Part shown: piece after piece, positions 17,112 through 25,950 of the stretch
Layout: each line of letters starts with the position of its first letter
Numbering within the stretch: the stretch's first letter is position 1
Assembly (NCBI RefSeq): GCF_041821065.1
Contig: NZ_JBGUAX010000002.1
Coordinates: 1-64,000, forward strand
Direction of reading: 5' to 3'
DNA: 64,000 nt
Origin: Egicoccus sp. AB-alg2
GTDB lineage: Bacteria; Actinomycetota; Nitriliruptoria; Nitriliruptorales; Nitriliruptoraceae
Translations under genes and position numbers: made by a program
The notes under the pieces: generated by a model
The model's input: only the letters and a program-made list of their open reading frames with translations
What the model was told of the DNA's origin: nothing
Databases searched by the model: none

Positions 17112-18112
17112 GCGGCACCCGCCCGTGTCGCGGCCGGCGCGGGGGTGGCCGTGGCCCGTGCGCCGGGGGTGATCATGGTGCCGACGCCCTCGTCGGTGAA
17201 GATCTCGATCAGCACCGCGTGCAGCACCCGCCCGTCGAGGATGTGGGCCTGCGGCACGCCGTCCTGGATCGCCCGCACGATGGAGCGCACCTTCGGGCGC
17301 ATGCCCTCGTGCAATTCGCCCGCGTCGAGCATGGCCTGCAGCCGGTCGGCGGAGACCTCGCTCATGAGGCTCTGCCGCTCCGGGTCGCCGAAGTCCTGGT
17401 AGAGCCCCTCGACGTCCGTGAGGTAGACCAGCTTCGAGGCGCCCAGGGCGGCCGCGATCGCGCCCGCCGCGAGGTCGGCGTTGACGTTGCGTTCCCGTCC
17501 GTCGGCGTCGCGCCCGACGGTCGCGACGACCGGCAGGAACTGGTCGCGCAGCATCTCGTCGAGGTAGTGGGTCGCGACCTGCTCGACCTCGCCGACCAGC
17601 CCCAGGTCCTCGCCGTCGGGGCCGACGGCGGGGCGGACCCTCAGCAGCCCCGCGTCGGTGCCCGCGACGCCGACCGCCGGGGCGCCGGCGGCCTGCACGA
17701 GCCCGACCAGCTCCGGGTTGACCTGCCCGAGCAGCGACATGCGCACGACGTCCATCATGGCCTCGTCGGTGACCCGCAGACCGCCGACGAACGAGGACCG
17801 GACGCCGAGCTGGCCGGCGAGCGCGCTGATCTGCGGACCGCCGCCGTGGACGATCACCGGCCGCAGCCCGACGAAGTGCAGCAGCGCGACGTCGGCCGCG
17901 AAGGAGCGCTTGAGCTCGTCGTCGACCATCGCGTTGCCGCCGTACTTGATCACGACGGTCTGGCCGTGGAAGCGGGTGATCCAGGGCAGCGCCTCGCGCA
18001 GCACGGCGGCCTTGCCCTGGGCGGCGACGACCCGCTCGAAGGCCTGCTCGTCCGCGGACGTCGTCGTCGACGCGGTCGTGTCCGCGCTGGCCGTGGTGGA
18101 CGGGATGGACAT
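17108..18112 (-). CDS. argB: Acetylglutamate kinase
   Basis: This 334-aa amino-acid kinase phosphorylates N-acetylglutamate. The signature KYGGNAM near residue 57 and HGGGPQIS confirm the family. The N-terminal ~30 residues are a Thr/Ala-rich extension, and the C-terminal ~20 are a low-complexity Ala/Pro/Thr tail after the GVGTMI end, both beyond the usual core. An N-terminal extension is often linked to hexamer formation and arginine feedback in this family, but the low-complexity extension here does not resemble the known helix. It begins 13 nt after argJ. Confidence 0.95.
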   Translation of the reverse strand: MSIPSTTASADTTASTTTSADEQAFERVVAAQGKAAVLREALPWITRFHGQTVVIKYGGNAMVDDELKRSFAADVALLHFVGLRPVIVHGGGPQISALAGQLGVRSSFVGGLRVTDEAMMDVVRMSLLGQVNPELVGLVQAAGAPAVGVAGTDAGLLRVRPAVGPDGEDLGLVGEVEQVATHYLDEMLRDQFLPVVATVGRDADGRERNVNADLAAGAIAAALGASKLVYLTDVEGLYQDFGDPERQSLMSEVSADRLQAMLDAGELHEGMRPKVRSIVRAIQDGVPQAHILDGRVLHAVLIEIFTDEGVGTMITPGARATATPAPAATRAGAA

Positions 18113-18125
18113 GGCAGACGGTCCC

Positions 18126-19343
18126 CTAGGTCGTGTACTCGGCGTTGAACCGCACGTACTCGGGTGTCAGGTCGCAGGTCAGCACGGTGGCGGCGGCGTC
18201 GCCGGAGCCGAGGTCGATCTCGATCTCGATCTCCGGCTTGCTCATCGCGATGGTGGCCTGGTTGCGGTCGAAGCTGGCGGCGACGCCGAAGCGGCAGACC
18301 GTCACGCCGGCGCAGCGGATGCCGACCCGGCGCGGGTCGAAGTCGACCTGCGCGTTGCCCATCGCCATCAGGATGCGTCCCCAGTTCGGGTCCGCACCGT
18401 GGATGGCGGCGCGCACCAGCAGCGACGTGGCGACGGCGCGGGCGAGGCGCTCGGCGTCCGCTTCGGTGGCGGCCTGCCGGACGGTGACGGCGGCGACGCG
18501 GGTCGCGCCCTCGCCGTCGGCGACCACCTGGCGGGCGAGGTCGGCACAGACGGCGTGCACGGCCCGGGCGAGCGTGTCCAGGCGCGGTGGGTGTGACGCG
18601 CTGCCGCCGGCCAGCAGGGCCACGGTGTCGCTGGTCGACCCGTCGCCGTCGACGCTGATGCGGTTGAAGGTGGTCGCCACCGCGCTGCGCAGCACCTTGC
18701 GGGCGATCGGGCCGCCCAGCGGCGCGTCCGTGGTGATCGCCACCAGCAGCGTGGCCATGGCCGGCTCGATCATGCCGACGCCCTTGGCCATGCCACCGAC
18801 CACGCAACTGCCCTGCTCGTCGGTGACGCGGAAGGCGACCTGCTTGCCGTGCGTGTCGGTGGTCAGCATGGCCTGGGCGGCAGCGTCGCCGCCGTCGGGT
18901 GACAGCGCGTCGACGGCGGCCGGCAGGGCGGCCTCGATGCGCTCGATCGGCAGCGGGACGCCGATGACGCCGGTGGACATCACCAGCACCTCGTCGGCGG
19001 CGACACCGAGGTGCCCGGCCGTCACGGCCGCCAGTCGCGCCGCGTGGGCGTCGCCGTCGGGCGTGCACACGTTGGCGTTGCCGGCGTTGATGACGACGGC
19101 GCGCGCCTTGCCGTCGGCGACATGCGCTTCCGTCAGGCGGCAGGCGGGCGCCTTGACGAGGTTGGTCGTGGTGACGGCCGCGGCCCCGGCGACCTCGTCG
19201 GCCACGAGCAGGGCCAGGTCCGGGTTGCCGGACGGCTTGACCCCGCTGACGACGCCCGCCGCGCGGAAGCCGTCGGCGGCGGTGGCGCCACCCGGCACCG
19301 GCTGCAGGCCGCTGCGGTCCTGCGGTCCCCACACGCCGGTCAC
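18126..19343 (-). CDS. argJ: Bifunctional ornithine acetyltransferase / N-acetylglutamate synthase
   Basis: This 405-aa proenzyme recycles the acetyl group from acetylornithine to glutamate. It self-cleaves before the conserved Thr in KGVGMIEPAMATLL (about mid-protein) to give α and β chains. The C-terminus AEYTT is a normal family ending. The GTG start overlaps the argC stop as GTGA. Because ArgJ recycles acetyl groups, no separate ArgE is required; whether the enzyme also makes acetylglutamate de novo cannot be told from sequence. Confidence 0.95.
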   Translation of the reverse strand: MTGVWGPQDRSGLQPVPGGATAADGFRAAGVVSGVKPSGNPDLALLVADEVAGAAAVTTTNLVKAPACRLTEAHVADGKARAVVINAGNANVCTPDGDAHAARLAAVTAGHLGVAADEVLVMSTGVIGVPLPIERIEAALPAAVDALSPDGGDAAAQAMLTTDTHGKQVAFRVTDEQGSCVVGGMAKGVGMIEPAMATLLVAITTDAPLGGPIARKVLRSAVATTFNRISVDGDGSTSDTVALLAGGSASHPPRLDTLARAVHAVCADLARQVVADGEGATRVAAVTVRQAATEADAERLARAVATSLLVRAAIHGADPNWGRILMAMGNAQVDFDPRRVGIRCAGVTVCRFGVAASFDRNQATIAMSKPEIEIEIDLGSGDAAATVLTCDLTPEYVRFNAEYTT

Positions 19344-20362
19344 GGGTACAGCCCGATCGCGGTCAGGCCGGTCGTCTCCTCGAGGCCGAGCAGCAGGTTG
19401 GCGTTCTGCAGGGCCTGCCCCGCCGCGCCCTTGCCGAGATTGTCGGTCACCGCGACCACCGTCACACGCCGGGTCCGCGGGTCGGTGACGGCCGACAGTT
19501 GCGCCCCGTTGGAGCCGGTCACGGCCTTGACCACCGGGAACTCGCCCGGCGCGAGCACGTGGACGAACGGCTCGTCCGCGTAGGCCTGGACCAGCGCGCG
19601 CTGCACGTCGTCCGCCGACACGCCGTCGCGCAGGGTCGCGTAGCTGGTGGTCAGCAGCCCGCGCGGGATCGGCAGCAGGTGCGGGGTGAAGCTGATCGGG
19701 CCGAGGTCGGCCCCGAACGCGGCGAGGTGGGCCTCGATCTCGCCCGTGTGCCGGTGGGCGGGTGCGCCGTAGGCCGTGACGCTGCCGGCCACGTGGGTGG
19801 CGTGCAACGCGTCCTTGGCGGCCCGGCCGGCCCCGGACGTGCCGGACTTGCCGTCGACCACCACGGTTCCGGGCTGCACCAACGACGCGAGCGGGACCAG
19901 CCCGAGCAGCGCCGTCGTCACGTAGCAGCCGGGGTTGGCGACCAGGGTCGCGTCCGCGATCTGCTTGCGGTTGAACTCCGGCAGCCCGTAGACGGCCGGG
20001 GCGAGGTCCGGCCGCGGGTGCGTCTCGCCGTACCAGGTCGCGAACCCGTCGGCGGGCAGCCGGAAGGCCGCGGACAGGTCGACGGTGCGCACGCCGGCGT
20101 CGTGGAGGGCCGCGCCCAACTCCAGCGACGGGCCGTGCGGCGTCGACAGGAACACCAGGTCGAGGCCGGCCAGGCGATCGACGTCGACGGCGTCGAAGAC
20201 CGCCGTGCCGGCGAGATTCGGGAACAGCGAGGCCACCGGCTCGCCCGCCTGCGAGTGGGCGGCGACGACGGCCACCTCGAGCTGCGGGTGACCGGCCAGC
20301 AGGCGCAGCAGTTCGGCCCCTCCGTAGCCGGAGGCGCCGACGATGCCGACCGACGCGGTCAT
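19340..20362 (-). CDS. argC: N-acetyl-gamma-glutamyl-phosphate reductase
   Basis: This 340-aa NADPH-dependent reductase carries out the third step of arginine synthesis. The Rossmann motif GIVGASGYGGAELLRLL opens the protein, and the catalytic Cys lies in ANPGCYVTTA. It is the first gene of the operon. AGGAG stands 8 nt before the ATG. A -10-like CATAAT and three TGCA repeats upstream (20395–20420) probably form its regulated promoter. Confidence 0.96.
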   Translation of the reverse strand: MTASVGIVGASGYGGAELLRLLAGHPQLEVAVVAAHSQAGEPVASLFPNLAGTAVFDAVDVDRLAGLDLVFLSTPHGPSLELGAALHDAGVRTVDLSAAFRLPADGFATWYGETHPRPDLAPAVYGLPEFNRKQIADATLVANPGCYVTTALLGLVPLASLVQPGTVVVDGKSGTSGAGRAAKDALHATHVAGSVTAYGAPAHRHTGEIEAHLAAFGADLGPISFTPHLLPIPRGLLTTSYATLRDGVSADDVQRALVQAYADEPFVHVLAPGEFPVVKAVTGSNGAQLSAVTDPRTRRVTVVAVTDNLGKGAAGQALQNANLLLGLEETTGLTAIGLYP

Positions 20363-20394
20363 GGGTGCGGCTCCTGTCGAGACGAAGCGCGCAG

Positions 20395-20420
20395 TCTGCA
20401 GGATTATGCAGCACTATGCA
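20395..20420. promoter_or_regulatory. Probable ArgR operator: three 10-bp-phased TnTGCA repeats
   Basis: TCTGCA (20395–20400), TATGCA (20405–20410) and TATGCA (20415–20420) occur at exact 10-bp intervals, one helical turn apart. The site lies between argC and the gene upstream, 33–58 nt before the argC ATG. Actinobacterial ARG boxes contain TGCATA/TATGCA halves, and ArgR is encoded in the operon. Occupancy would cover the -10-like CATAAT (minus strand, 20403–20408). The identification is by motif and context, not by experiment. Confidence 0.6.
20403..20408 (-). promoter_or_regulatory. Putative -10 (CATAAT) of the arg operon
   Basis: CATAAT on the minus strand matches five of six bases of TATAAT and lies about 40 nt upstream of the argC ATG. 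It sits within the phased TGCA repeats, so repressor binding would exclude polymerase. A -35 is not evident. Confidence 0.45.
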
Positions 20421-20449
20421 AACGCCGGTGGGTCGCCGACCGCTCCGCA

Positions 20450-20872
20450 TCAGACGTCGGGCGGCTTGCGCAGCTTCTTGGTCTCGCTGCGCTGCCGCTT
20501 GGCCTGCAGCCGCCGATCCTTGGACGCGCGGGTGCGGCGGGTCGGGCGGCGGACCTTCGGTGGCTCGAGCGCCTCCCCCACCACCGCCTGCAACCGCGCG
20601 AACGCCGCCGCGCGGTTCTGGTGCTGGCTGCGGTGCTCGGAGGACTGCAGGATCAGCACGCCGTCCCCGGTGATCCGGTTGCCGAGACGTTCGAGCACGC
20701 GCCGGCGTTGCGTCTCCGTCAGCGACGGTGACGCGGCGACGTCCCAGCGCAGTTCGACCTTGCTGTCGGTGGTGTTGACGCCCTGCCCGCCGGGGCCGGA
20801 GGACCGGGACACGCGCACGTCGAACTCCGCCTCCGGGACGGAGACGCCGCGGCGCAGTCGGATGTCGGCCAT
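20450..20872 (-). CDS. arfB: Alternative ribosome-rescue factor ArfB / class-I RF-like hydrolase
   Basis: This 140-aa protein hydrolyses peptidyl-tRNA on stalled ribosomes without needing a stop codon. It has the catalytic GGQ in SRSSGPGGQGVN and a basic, Arg/Lys-rich C-terminal tail (TRASKDRRLQAKRQRSETKK) that would reach into the mRNA channel. This combination is characteristic of YaeJ/ICT1. The ATG start gives MADIRLRRGVSVPEAEF. It is 23 nt downstream of rtcB, so the two RNA/translation repair genes may be co-transcribed. Confidence 0.93.
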   Translation of the reverse strand: MADIRLRRGVSVPEAEFDVRVSRSSGPGGQGVNTTDSKVELRWDVAASPSLTETQRRRVLERLGNRITGDGVLILQSSEHRSQHQNRAAAFARLQAVVGEALEPPKVRRPTRRTRASKDRRLQAKRQRSETKKLRKPPDV

Positions 20873-20895
20873 GGCCGGCAGCGTAGGAGGGCCGG

Positions 20896-22086
20896 TCAGT
20901 GGCTGCCGCGACGGCTGCCCTTCTCCACGCCCTTGTAGTTCACGAGCGTCCGCAGCCGGTGCACCACCTCCACCAGGTCCGTCTGGTCGGCCATCACCGT
21001 GTCGAGGTCCTTGTAGGCGGTCGGGATCTCGTCGATCAGCGCGGCGGCGTCCTGCTGCAGCCACGTGCGTCCGAGCATCGCCTTCTCCATGTCCTCGACC
21101 GTGAACGCCCGGCGGGCCTGGTTGCGCGACATCGCGCGACCGGCGCCGTGGGCGGCGGAGGCGTAGCTGGCGGGGTTGCCCAGGCCCCGAACGATGTAGG
21201 AGCCGGTGCCCATCGAGCCCGGCACGACCCCCAGTTCGCCGGGCCGTGCCGAGATCGCGCCCTTGCGGGTGATCCACAGGTCCCGGCCGTCGTGGCGTTC
21301 GCGCCGCGCGTAGTTGTGATGGTTGTTGATCGTCTGCCGGACCTCGAACGGCGCCAGGGCCCGGAGCCGTGCGAGAGCCACGTGCATCATCCGCTGGCGT
21401 GAGCCGTACGCGTAGGCCTGCGCCCACTGCAGGTCACGCACGTAGGCGTCGAACGCCGGCGTGCCCTGCACGAGGTAGGCCAGATCCGGGTCGGGGAGCG
21501 TCACCATCGCCTGGCGCATCGCCGTCTTCGCCCGGTCGATGTGGCGCATCGCCAGCACGTTGCCGGGCCCGCGCGAGCCCGAGTGCAGCATGAGCCAGAC
21601 CCGGTCGCGCTCGTCGAGGCACAGCTCGAGGAAGTGGTTGCCGGACCCCAACGTCCCGAACTGTCGCGGCGCACGTTCGCGCAGCCGCGCATCGCCGGCG
21701 ACGCTGTCCGGCAGGCCGTACTCCGCGACGAAGGCCGCCCAGGCTGGATCCTCCTCGGCGTGCCAGTAGCCGAGGCCGGCCGGGATCCGTTCCTGCCAGC
21801 CGGACAGCAGTGGCGTGAGGTCGTCGGGCAGGTGCTCGGCCAGCAGGGTGGTCTCCGCGGCGATGACCCCGCAGCCGATGTCCACCCCGACCGCCGACGG
21901 GATGATCGCCTCGCGGGTCGGGATCACCGACCCGATCGTGCAGCCCATCCCCCAGTGCGCGTCGGGCATGAGGGCGACGTGCCCGTCGATCACGGCCACC
22001 GTGGCCGTGCGCAGCGCCTGGGCACGCGCCTGCTCGTTCAGCATCGACGCCCAGTTCAGTACGCCATTGCCCAGCCGCTCCGGCAT
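20896..22086 (-). CDS. rtcB: RNA-splicing ligase RtcB
   Basis: This 396-aa enzyme joins 2',3'-cyclic-phosphate or 3'-phosphate RNA ends to 5'-OH ends using GTP and Mn2+. Visible motifs are VGVDIGCGVIA (metal Cys), GSGNHF, NHHNYA (metal His residues), GSMGTGSYIV and AHGAGRAMSR, which carries the His that is guanylylated. The chosen ATG follows GAGGAGGAG; an upstream in-frame extension of 48 residues looks like non-coding sequence. No archease or RNA cyclase gene is adjacent. The product could repair RNA broken by toxins or stress; tRNA splicing is unlikely in bacteria. Confidence 0.93.
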   Translation of the reverse strand: MPERLGNGVLNWASMLNEQARAQALRTATVAVIDGHVALMPDAHWGMGCTIGSVIPTREAIIPSAVGVDIGCGVIAAETTLLAEHLPDDLTPLLSGWQERIPAGLGYWHAEEDPAWAAFVAEYGLPDSVAGDARLRERAPRQFGTLGSGNHFLELCLDERDRVWLMLHSGSRGPGNVLAMRHIDRAKTAMRQAMVTLPDPDLAYLVQGTPAFDAYVRDLQWAQAYAYGSRQRMMHVALARLRALAPFEVRQTINNHHNYARRERHDGRDLWITRKGAISARPGELGVVPGSMGTGSYIVRGLGNPASYASAAHGAGRAMSRNQARRAFTVEDMEKAMLGRTWLQQDAAALIDEIPTAYKDLDTVMADQTDLVEVVHRLRTLVNYKGVEKGSRRGSH

Positions 22087-22191
22087 CGCTCCTCCTCTCG
22101 TCCCGGCCGTTTCGCTCGTGTCGGCCGTCCCGGCGGCCGGGGACCGTGTGCGGTCCGTCCGCGGCGCCGGTTGCCCGCCCGGGGTGCTCAC

Positions 22192-22197
22192 TAGCCT
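22192..22197 (+). promoter_or_regulatory. Putative -10 (TAGCCT) giving a leaderless transcript
   Basis: TAGCCT ends only 7 nt before the ATG at 22205, so initiation at the normal distance would begin the RNA at or within 2 nt of the start codon. There is no SD before this ATG, consistent with leaderless translation, which is common in actinobacteria. Confidence 0.5.
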
Positions 22198-22204
22198 CGG
22201 TCCC

Positions 22205-24247
22205 ATGACTACACCATTCGACCTCGACACGTTCCTGCGCCAGCCCCGTCTGTCGGGCCTGGCGATCGCTCCGGACGGTCGCCGGCTGGTGGTCGGCGTC
22301 GCGACCGAGGCCCCGGACGCGAAGCGCTACCGCTCGGCGCTGTGGGGGCTGGACCCGACGGGCGAGGGCCGGCCGCGGCAGCTCACCCGCTCCGCGCCCG
22401 GCGAGTCCGGCGCCGCGTTCGGCCCCGACGGCACGCTGCTGTTCGTCTCCGCTCGGCCCGATCCCGACACGACACCGGACGGCGACCCGCCGGCGGCGTT
22501 GTGGGCCTTGCCACCCGACGGTGGCGAGGCCCACCTCGTCGTCGCACCGCCCGGCGGTGTCGCCGGCGTGAGCGTGGCCCGCGACACGGGCGACGTCGTC
22601 CTGGCCGGCGACCTGCACCCGCAGGCGGACACGTTCGCCGGCGACCGCGAGCACGCCAAGCGCCGCGAGGAGGCGGGCGTGACCGCGCAGTTGTTCGACG
22701 ACTACCCGATCCGGTTCTGGGACCACTACCTCGGGCCGCGACAGCCCGGCCGCTGGTTCCTCGACGCCGGCCGGCTCCAGGGTGCGGCTTCGGCAGCAGC
22801 GCCCGTCGACGACGAGACCGTCCCCGAGCCGCGGCTGCTGGCCCGCGGCAGTGTGCTGCGCAACGTCGAGGGCGACCTGACGCCCGACGGCACGACCTAC
22901 GTGACCGCGTGGCGCCGCGCCGGTGAGGCGCTCACCTCGCCCGACGACCTGGCCACCGACCTGGTCGCGGTCGACGTCGCCACCGGCGAGCGGCGGACCC
23001 TGGTCGCTGACGGGCGGTTCTGGTCGGCACCCCGCGTGTCCCCGGACGGCCGCCAGGTGGTCTGCCAGGTGATGGACGTCGGCGCGCCCGATCGCGCCGC
23101 CGACATCGGCCTCGCCCTCGTCGACCTGGCGAGCGGCGACGTCACCGACCTCCTCCCCGACCTGGACCTGTGGCCCGACCATGCGCAGTGGATGCCGGAC
23201 GGCCGCGCGATCGTGTTCGAGGCCGACGAGCAGGGACACCGCCCGATCTTCCGCCTGGAGCTCGCCAGCCGCGAGGTGACCCGGCTGGCGGCCGGCGGCG
23301 CGCACGTCGACACCTGCGTCGCGCCCGACGGCACCGCCGTCTTCGCCCTGCGGGCCACCGTCGGTGAGCCGCCACAGGTCGTGCGCTACGACGCGACCGA
23401 CGCGGACCAACCGCCACAGGTGTTGCCCTCACCGGCGGGTGACCAGCCGGCCGTGCGGGTCGAGCGGCTGCACGCCCCCGCCGACGACGGGGTGCAGGTC
23501 GGGTCCTGGCTGGTCCTGCCCGAGGACGCCGACGGTCCCCTGCCGCTGGTCGTGTTCATCCACGGCGGGCCGCTCGGCTCGTGGAACAACTGGTCGTGGC
23601 GGTGGTGCCCGTCGGTGCTGGCCGCCCGGGGCTACGCCGTGCTGCTGCCCGACCCGGCCCTGTCGACCGGCTACGGGCGGGACTTCGTCCGGCGCGGTTG
23701 GGGCCGCTGGGGACACGAGCCGTACACCGACCTGCTGGCGGCCGTCGACGCCGCCTGCGACCACGACGCGGTCGACGCCGAGCGGGTCGCGGCGATGGGC
23801 GGCTCGTTCGGTGGGTACATGGCCAACTGGGTCGCCGGGCACACCGACCGGTTCCGCTGCATCGTCACGCACGCGTCGCTGTGGAACCTCGAGGGTTTCC
23901 ACGGCACGACCGACATGGGGCTGCTGTGGGAGCGCGAGTTCGGCGACCCCTACGCGACCGACCGTCGCCGCTACCGCGAGCACTCGCCGCAGCGGTTCGT
24001 CGGCCAGATCCGCACGCCCATGCTGGTCGTCCACGGCGAACTGGACTACCGGGTGCCGATCAGCGAGGGCCTGACGCTGTGGACGGACCTGTCCCGCCAC
24101 GGTGTGGACGCCCGCTTCCTGTACTTCCCCGACGAGAACCACTGGGTGCTAAAGCCCCAGAACGCACGGCTGTGGTACGAGACCGTGCTGGCGTTCCTGG
24201 ACGAGCACGTCCACGGCAAGGACTTCGCGCGCCCTGAACTGCTGTAA
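22205..24247 (+). CDS. S9-family prolyl oligopeptidase / acylaminoacyl-peptidase
   Basis: This 680-aa serine peptidase has an N-terminal seven-bladed β-propeller (roughly 1–410, with TolB-like strands) and a C-terminal α/β hydrolase domain. The catalytic Ser is in GGSFGGYMAN, the Asp in HGELDYRVP and the His in DENHWV. The oxyanion motif HGGPLGSW follows the domain boundary. The combination points to the S9C subgroup that cleaves short or acylated peptides. No signal peptide is present, so it is probably cytoplasmic. The gene is divergent from rtcB and convergent with the LVIVD gene, ending at a shared hairpin. Confidence 0.92.
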   Translation: MTTPFDLDTFLRQPRLSGLAIAPDGRRLVVGVATEAPDAKRYRSALWGLDPTGEGRPRQLTRSAPGESGAAFGPDGTLLFVSARPDPDTTPDGDPPAALWALPPDGGEAHLVVAPPGGVAGVSVARDTGDVVLAGDLHPQADTFAGDREHAKRREEAGVTAQLFDDYPIRFWDHYLGPRQPGRWFLDAGRLQGAASAAAPVDDETVPEPRLLARGSVLRNVEGDLTPDGTTYVTAWRRAGEALTSPDDLATDLVAVDVATGERRTLVADGRFWSAPRVSPDGRQVVCQVMDVGAPDRAADIGLALVDLASGDVTDLLPDLDLWPDHAQWMPDGRAIVFEADEQGHRPIFRLELASREVTRLAAGGAHVDTCVAPDGTAVFALRATVGEPPQVVRYDATDADQPPQVLPSPAGDQPAVRVERLHAPADDGVQVGSWLVLPEDADGPLPLVVFIHGGPLGSWNNWSWRWCPSVLAARGYAVLLPDPALSTGYGRDFVRRGWGRWGHEPYTDLLAAVDAACDHDAVDAERVAAMGGSFGGYMANWVAGHTDRFRCIVTHASLWNLEGFHGTTDMGLLWEREFGDPYATDRRRYREHSPQRFVGQIRTPMLVVHGELDYRVPISEGLTLWTDLSRHGVDARFLYFPDENHWVLKPQNARLWYETVLAFLDEHVHGKDFARPELL

Positions 24248-24256
24248 CAGCGGTCA

Positions 24257-24288
24257 CGTCGCCCGGCGCCTCGTCGCGTCGGGCGACG
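24257..24288. terminator. Possible bidirectional hairpin terminator between convergent genes
   Basis: CGTCGCCC (24257–24264) pairs with GGGCGACG (24281–24288), an 8-bp perfect GC-rich stem with a 16-nt loop. It sits 9 nt after the peptidase stop and 15 nt past the end of the convergent gene. No U-rich tract follows on either strand, so function is uncertain. Confidence 0.45.
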
Positions 24289-24303
24289 CGACCCGCGGTT
24301 CAC

Positions 24304-25842
24304 TCAGGACGCGACCGGCAGCTTGCAACGCAGCGCGATGTCCGCCAGTTCGGCGGGTGAGAGCGGCTCGCTCGGCAACTGCAGCAGGGCCTGCTCCGCG
24401 GACAACCACTGATCGAGACCAGTGCCCGCCGTCGCCTTGGACAGGTCGACAAGGTAGACGTCGAGGCCGCGGGCGATGTCGTTGCCGTAGACGTGGAAGG
24501 GCCGGTCGCGGGACACCGACGGTGCCTTCACGGCCCACGTGTCGCTGTCCTCGAAACGGAACGAGGCGACCTCGCGCATCCCGACACCGAGTTCGCCGAG
24601 GGCGACCCCGACCAGGCCCGACAGATCGACCACGCGCACGCCACCGTTGTAGAACGCGATGGTCATCAGGGCCTCGTCCTCGTGGATCTCGAAGACGTGG
24701 GCGGTGCAGGTGCCGATCCCGTCGGTGGTGAGGCCGACGTCACGGATGTTCCAGTAGCCGACCTTGCGTGGCGTCCGTTCGAGGTCGCCGGTGATGTCGT
24801 AGACGTGGACGCCGCCGTTGGGGCACTGCCCCGTCGGCGACGCGCCGGCCACCTCGTCCTCGACGACGAGGAACTCGCGGCGCCCGAGGATCGGGTCGGT
24901 CAGCTTGACCGGGTTCGCCTGGTGCTCGACGTTGATCGCCGGGTCGACGAAGGACGACACGATGGTCGGATCGGCAGGGTCGGTGGTGTCGATGATGACG
25001 GTCTGCGACAGGGCGGCCGAGTAGGCACGCGTGCCGTCGGCGTTGAACGTGATGTCGTGCGACTCGGTGCCCAGTCCCGGCCTGATCGGCAGCGGGACGA
25101 ATGCGACCTGGACCGGGGCGGCGAGGTCGCGGATGTCGACGACCTCGATGCCGACCTCGCCGACGACGGAGGTGATCAGCTCCGAGTTGGAGTTGTAGAG
25201 GTAGTCGCCGCTCGGGTGCACGGTCTGGTTGTGCGAGCCCTTCGGGAACGACACGAACGACGCCAGCGTCGGCGCGTGGGGATCGGTCACGTCGACGACG
25301 AACGTGCCCGGACCGAGGGCGTCGCGCGCGCCGAACCCGAGCGCCTCGGCCTCGCGGAAGCAGGCGGAGTCCGTGCGGGTCTGGCTCGCATACCCGAGGT
25401 CGCGGGCGTAGGTCACGTACCAGCGTGCGTCGCGTTCGAACACCTGCACGTCGCCCTGCGCGATGGCACAGTCGTAGACGGCCACCGGGCGTGGGCGGCC
25501 CGGGTCGGTGACGTCGAGGATCTGCAGGCCGTTGGTGTAGGTCCCGGCGAAGACGAAGGTGCGGTTCTCGACCTCCGTCCGGGTCCGGACCGCTCCCCCA
25601 CCCCGCCCGAGGCCGACCCGCTCCTCGACCGTGCGCGTGACCGGGATGGTCGCGAACTCCAGGTCGGTTCCCTGGTTCGGCCCGGTGCCGTGGGCGTCCG
25701 CGTACGGGACGTTGGCGACGTGCTCCATCGGTCCGGCGCCCGTCCCGTCCAGCACGCCGCCGACCAGGTCGGGCGCGGGGACGAGCGCAAGCGAGCCGAC
25801 GGCCACGACCGCCAGCAGGGACACGGGGGTTCGGGCCGGCAT
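24304..25842 (-). CDS. Secreted LVIVD-repeat β-propeller protein
   Basis: This 512-aa exported protein has a signal peptide (hydrophobic LLAVVAVGSLALVPA near residues 8–22) and multiple LVIVD-type repeats, seen as short hydrophobic strands followed by D(P/L) and gly/pro turns (GLQILDVTDPGRP, GIEVVDIRDL, TVIIDTTDPADP, VHVYDITG, VRVVDLSG). Such proteins fold as a propeller at the cell surface and are often of unknown role. Cysteines suggest disulfides. The ATG was chosen for its GAGGAG 7 nt upstream. It lies 108 nt downstream of pheT on the same strand but is unlikely to be functionally related. Confidence 0.85.
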   Translation of the reverse strand: MPARTPVSLLAVVAVGSLALVPAPDLVGGVLDGTGAGPMEHVANVPYADAHGTGPNQGTDLEFATIPVTRTVEERVGLGRGGGAVRTRTEVENRTFVFAGTYTNGLQILDVTDPGRPRPVAVYDCAIAQGDVQVFERDARWYVTYARDLGYASQTRTDSACFREAEALGFGARDALGPGTFVVDVTDPHAPTLASFVSFPKGSHNQTVHPSGDYLYNSNSELITSVVGEVGIEVVDIRDLAAPVQVAFVPLPIRPGLGTESHDITFNADGTRAYSAALSQTVIIDTTDPADPTIVSSFVDPAINVEHQANPVKLTDPILGRREFLVVEDEVAGASPTGQCPNGGVHVYDITGDLERTPRKVGYWNIRDVGLTTDGIGTCTAHVFEIHEDEALMTIAFYNGGVRVVDLSGLVGVALGELGVGMREVASFRFEDSDTWAVKAPSVSRDRPFHVYGNDIARGLDVYLVDLSKATAGTGLDQWLSAEQALLQLPSEPLSPAELADIALRCKLPVAS

Positions 25843-25950
25843 CGGACGCTCCTCGGGACGGCGTGATGCCGACGACAACGAGGTGGGGTCCGCCGCGATC
25901 CGACGGCGCGCGGCGGCCGCCCGGCACATCGTGCCGGGCGGGTCCGGGCG

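Noticed and set aside
14904-17402. Long plus-strand frame across argF/argD
   Set aside because: It is antisense to certain arginine genes and has no motifs or ribosome-binding site.
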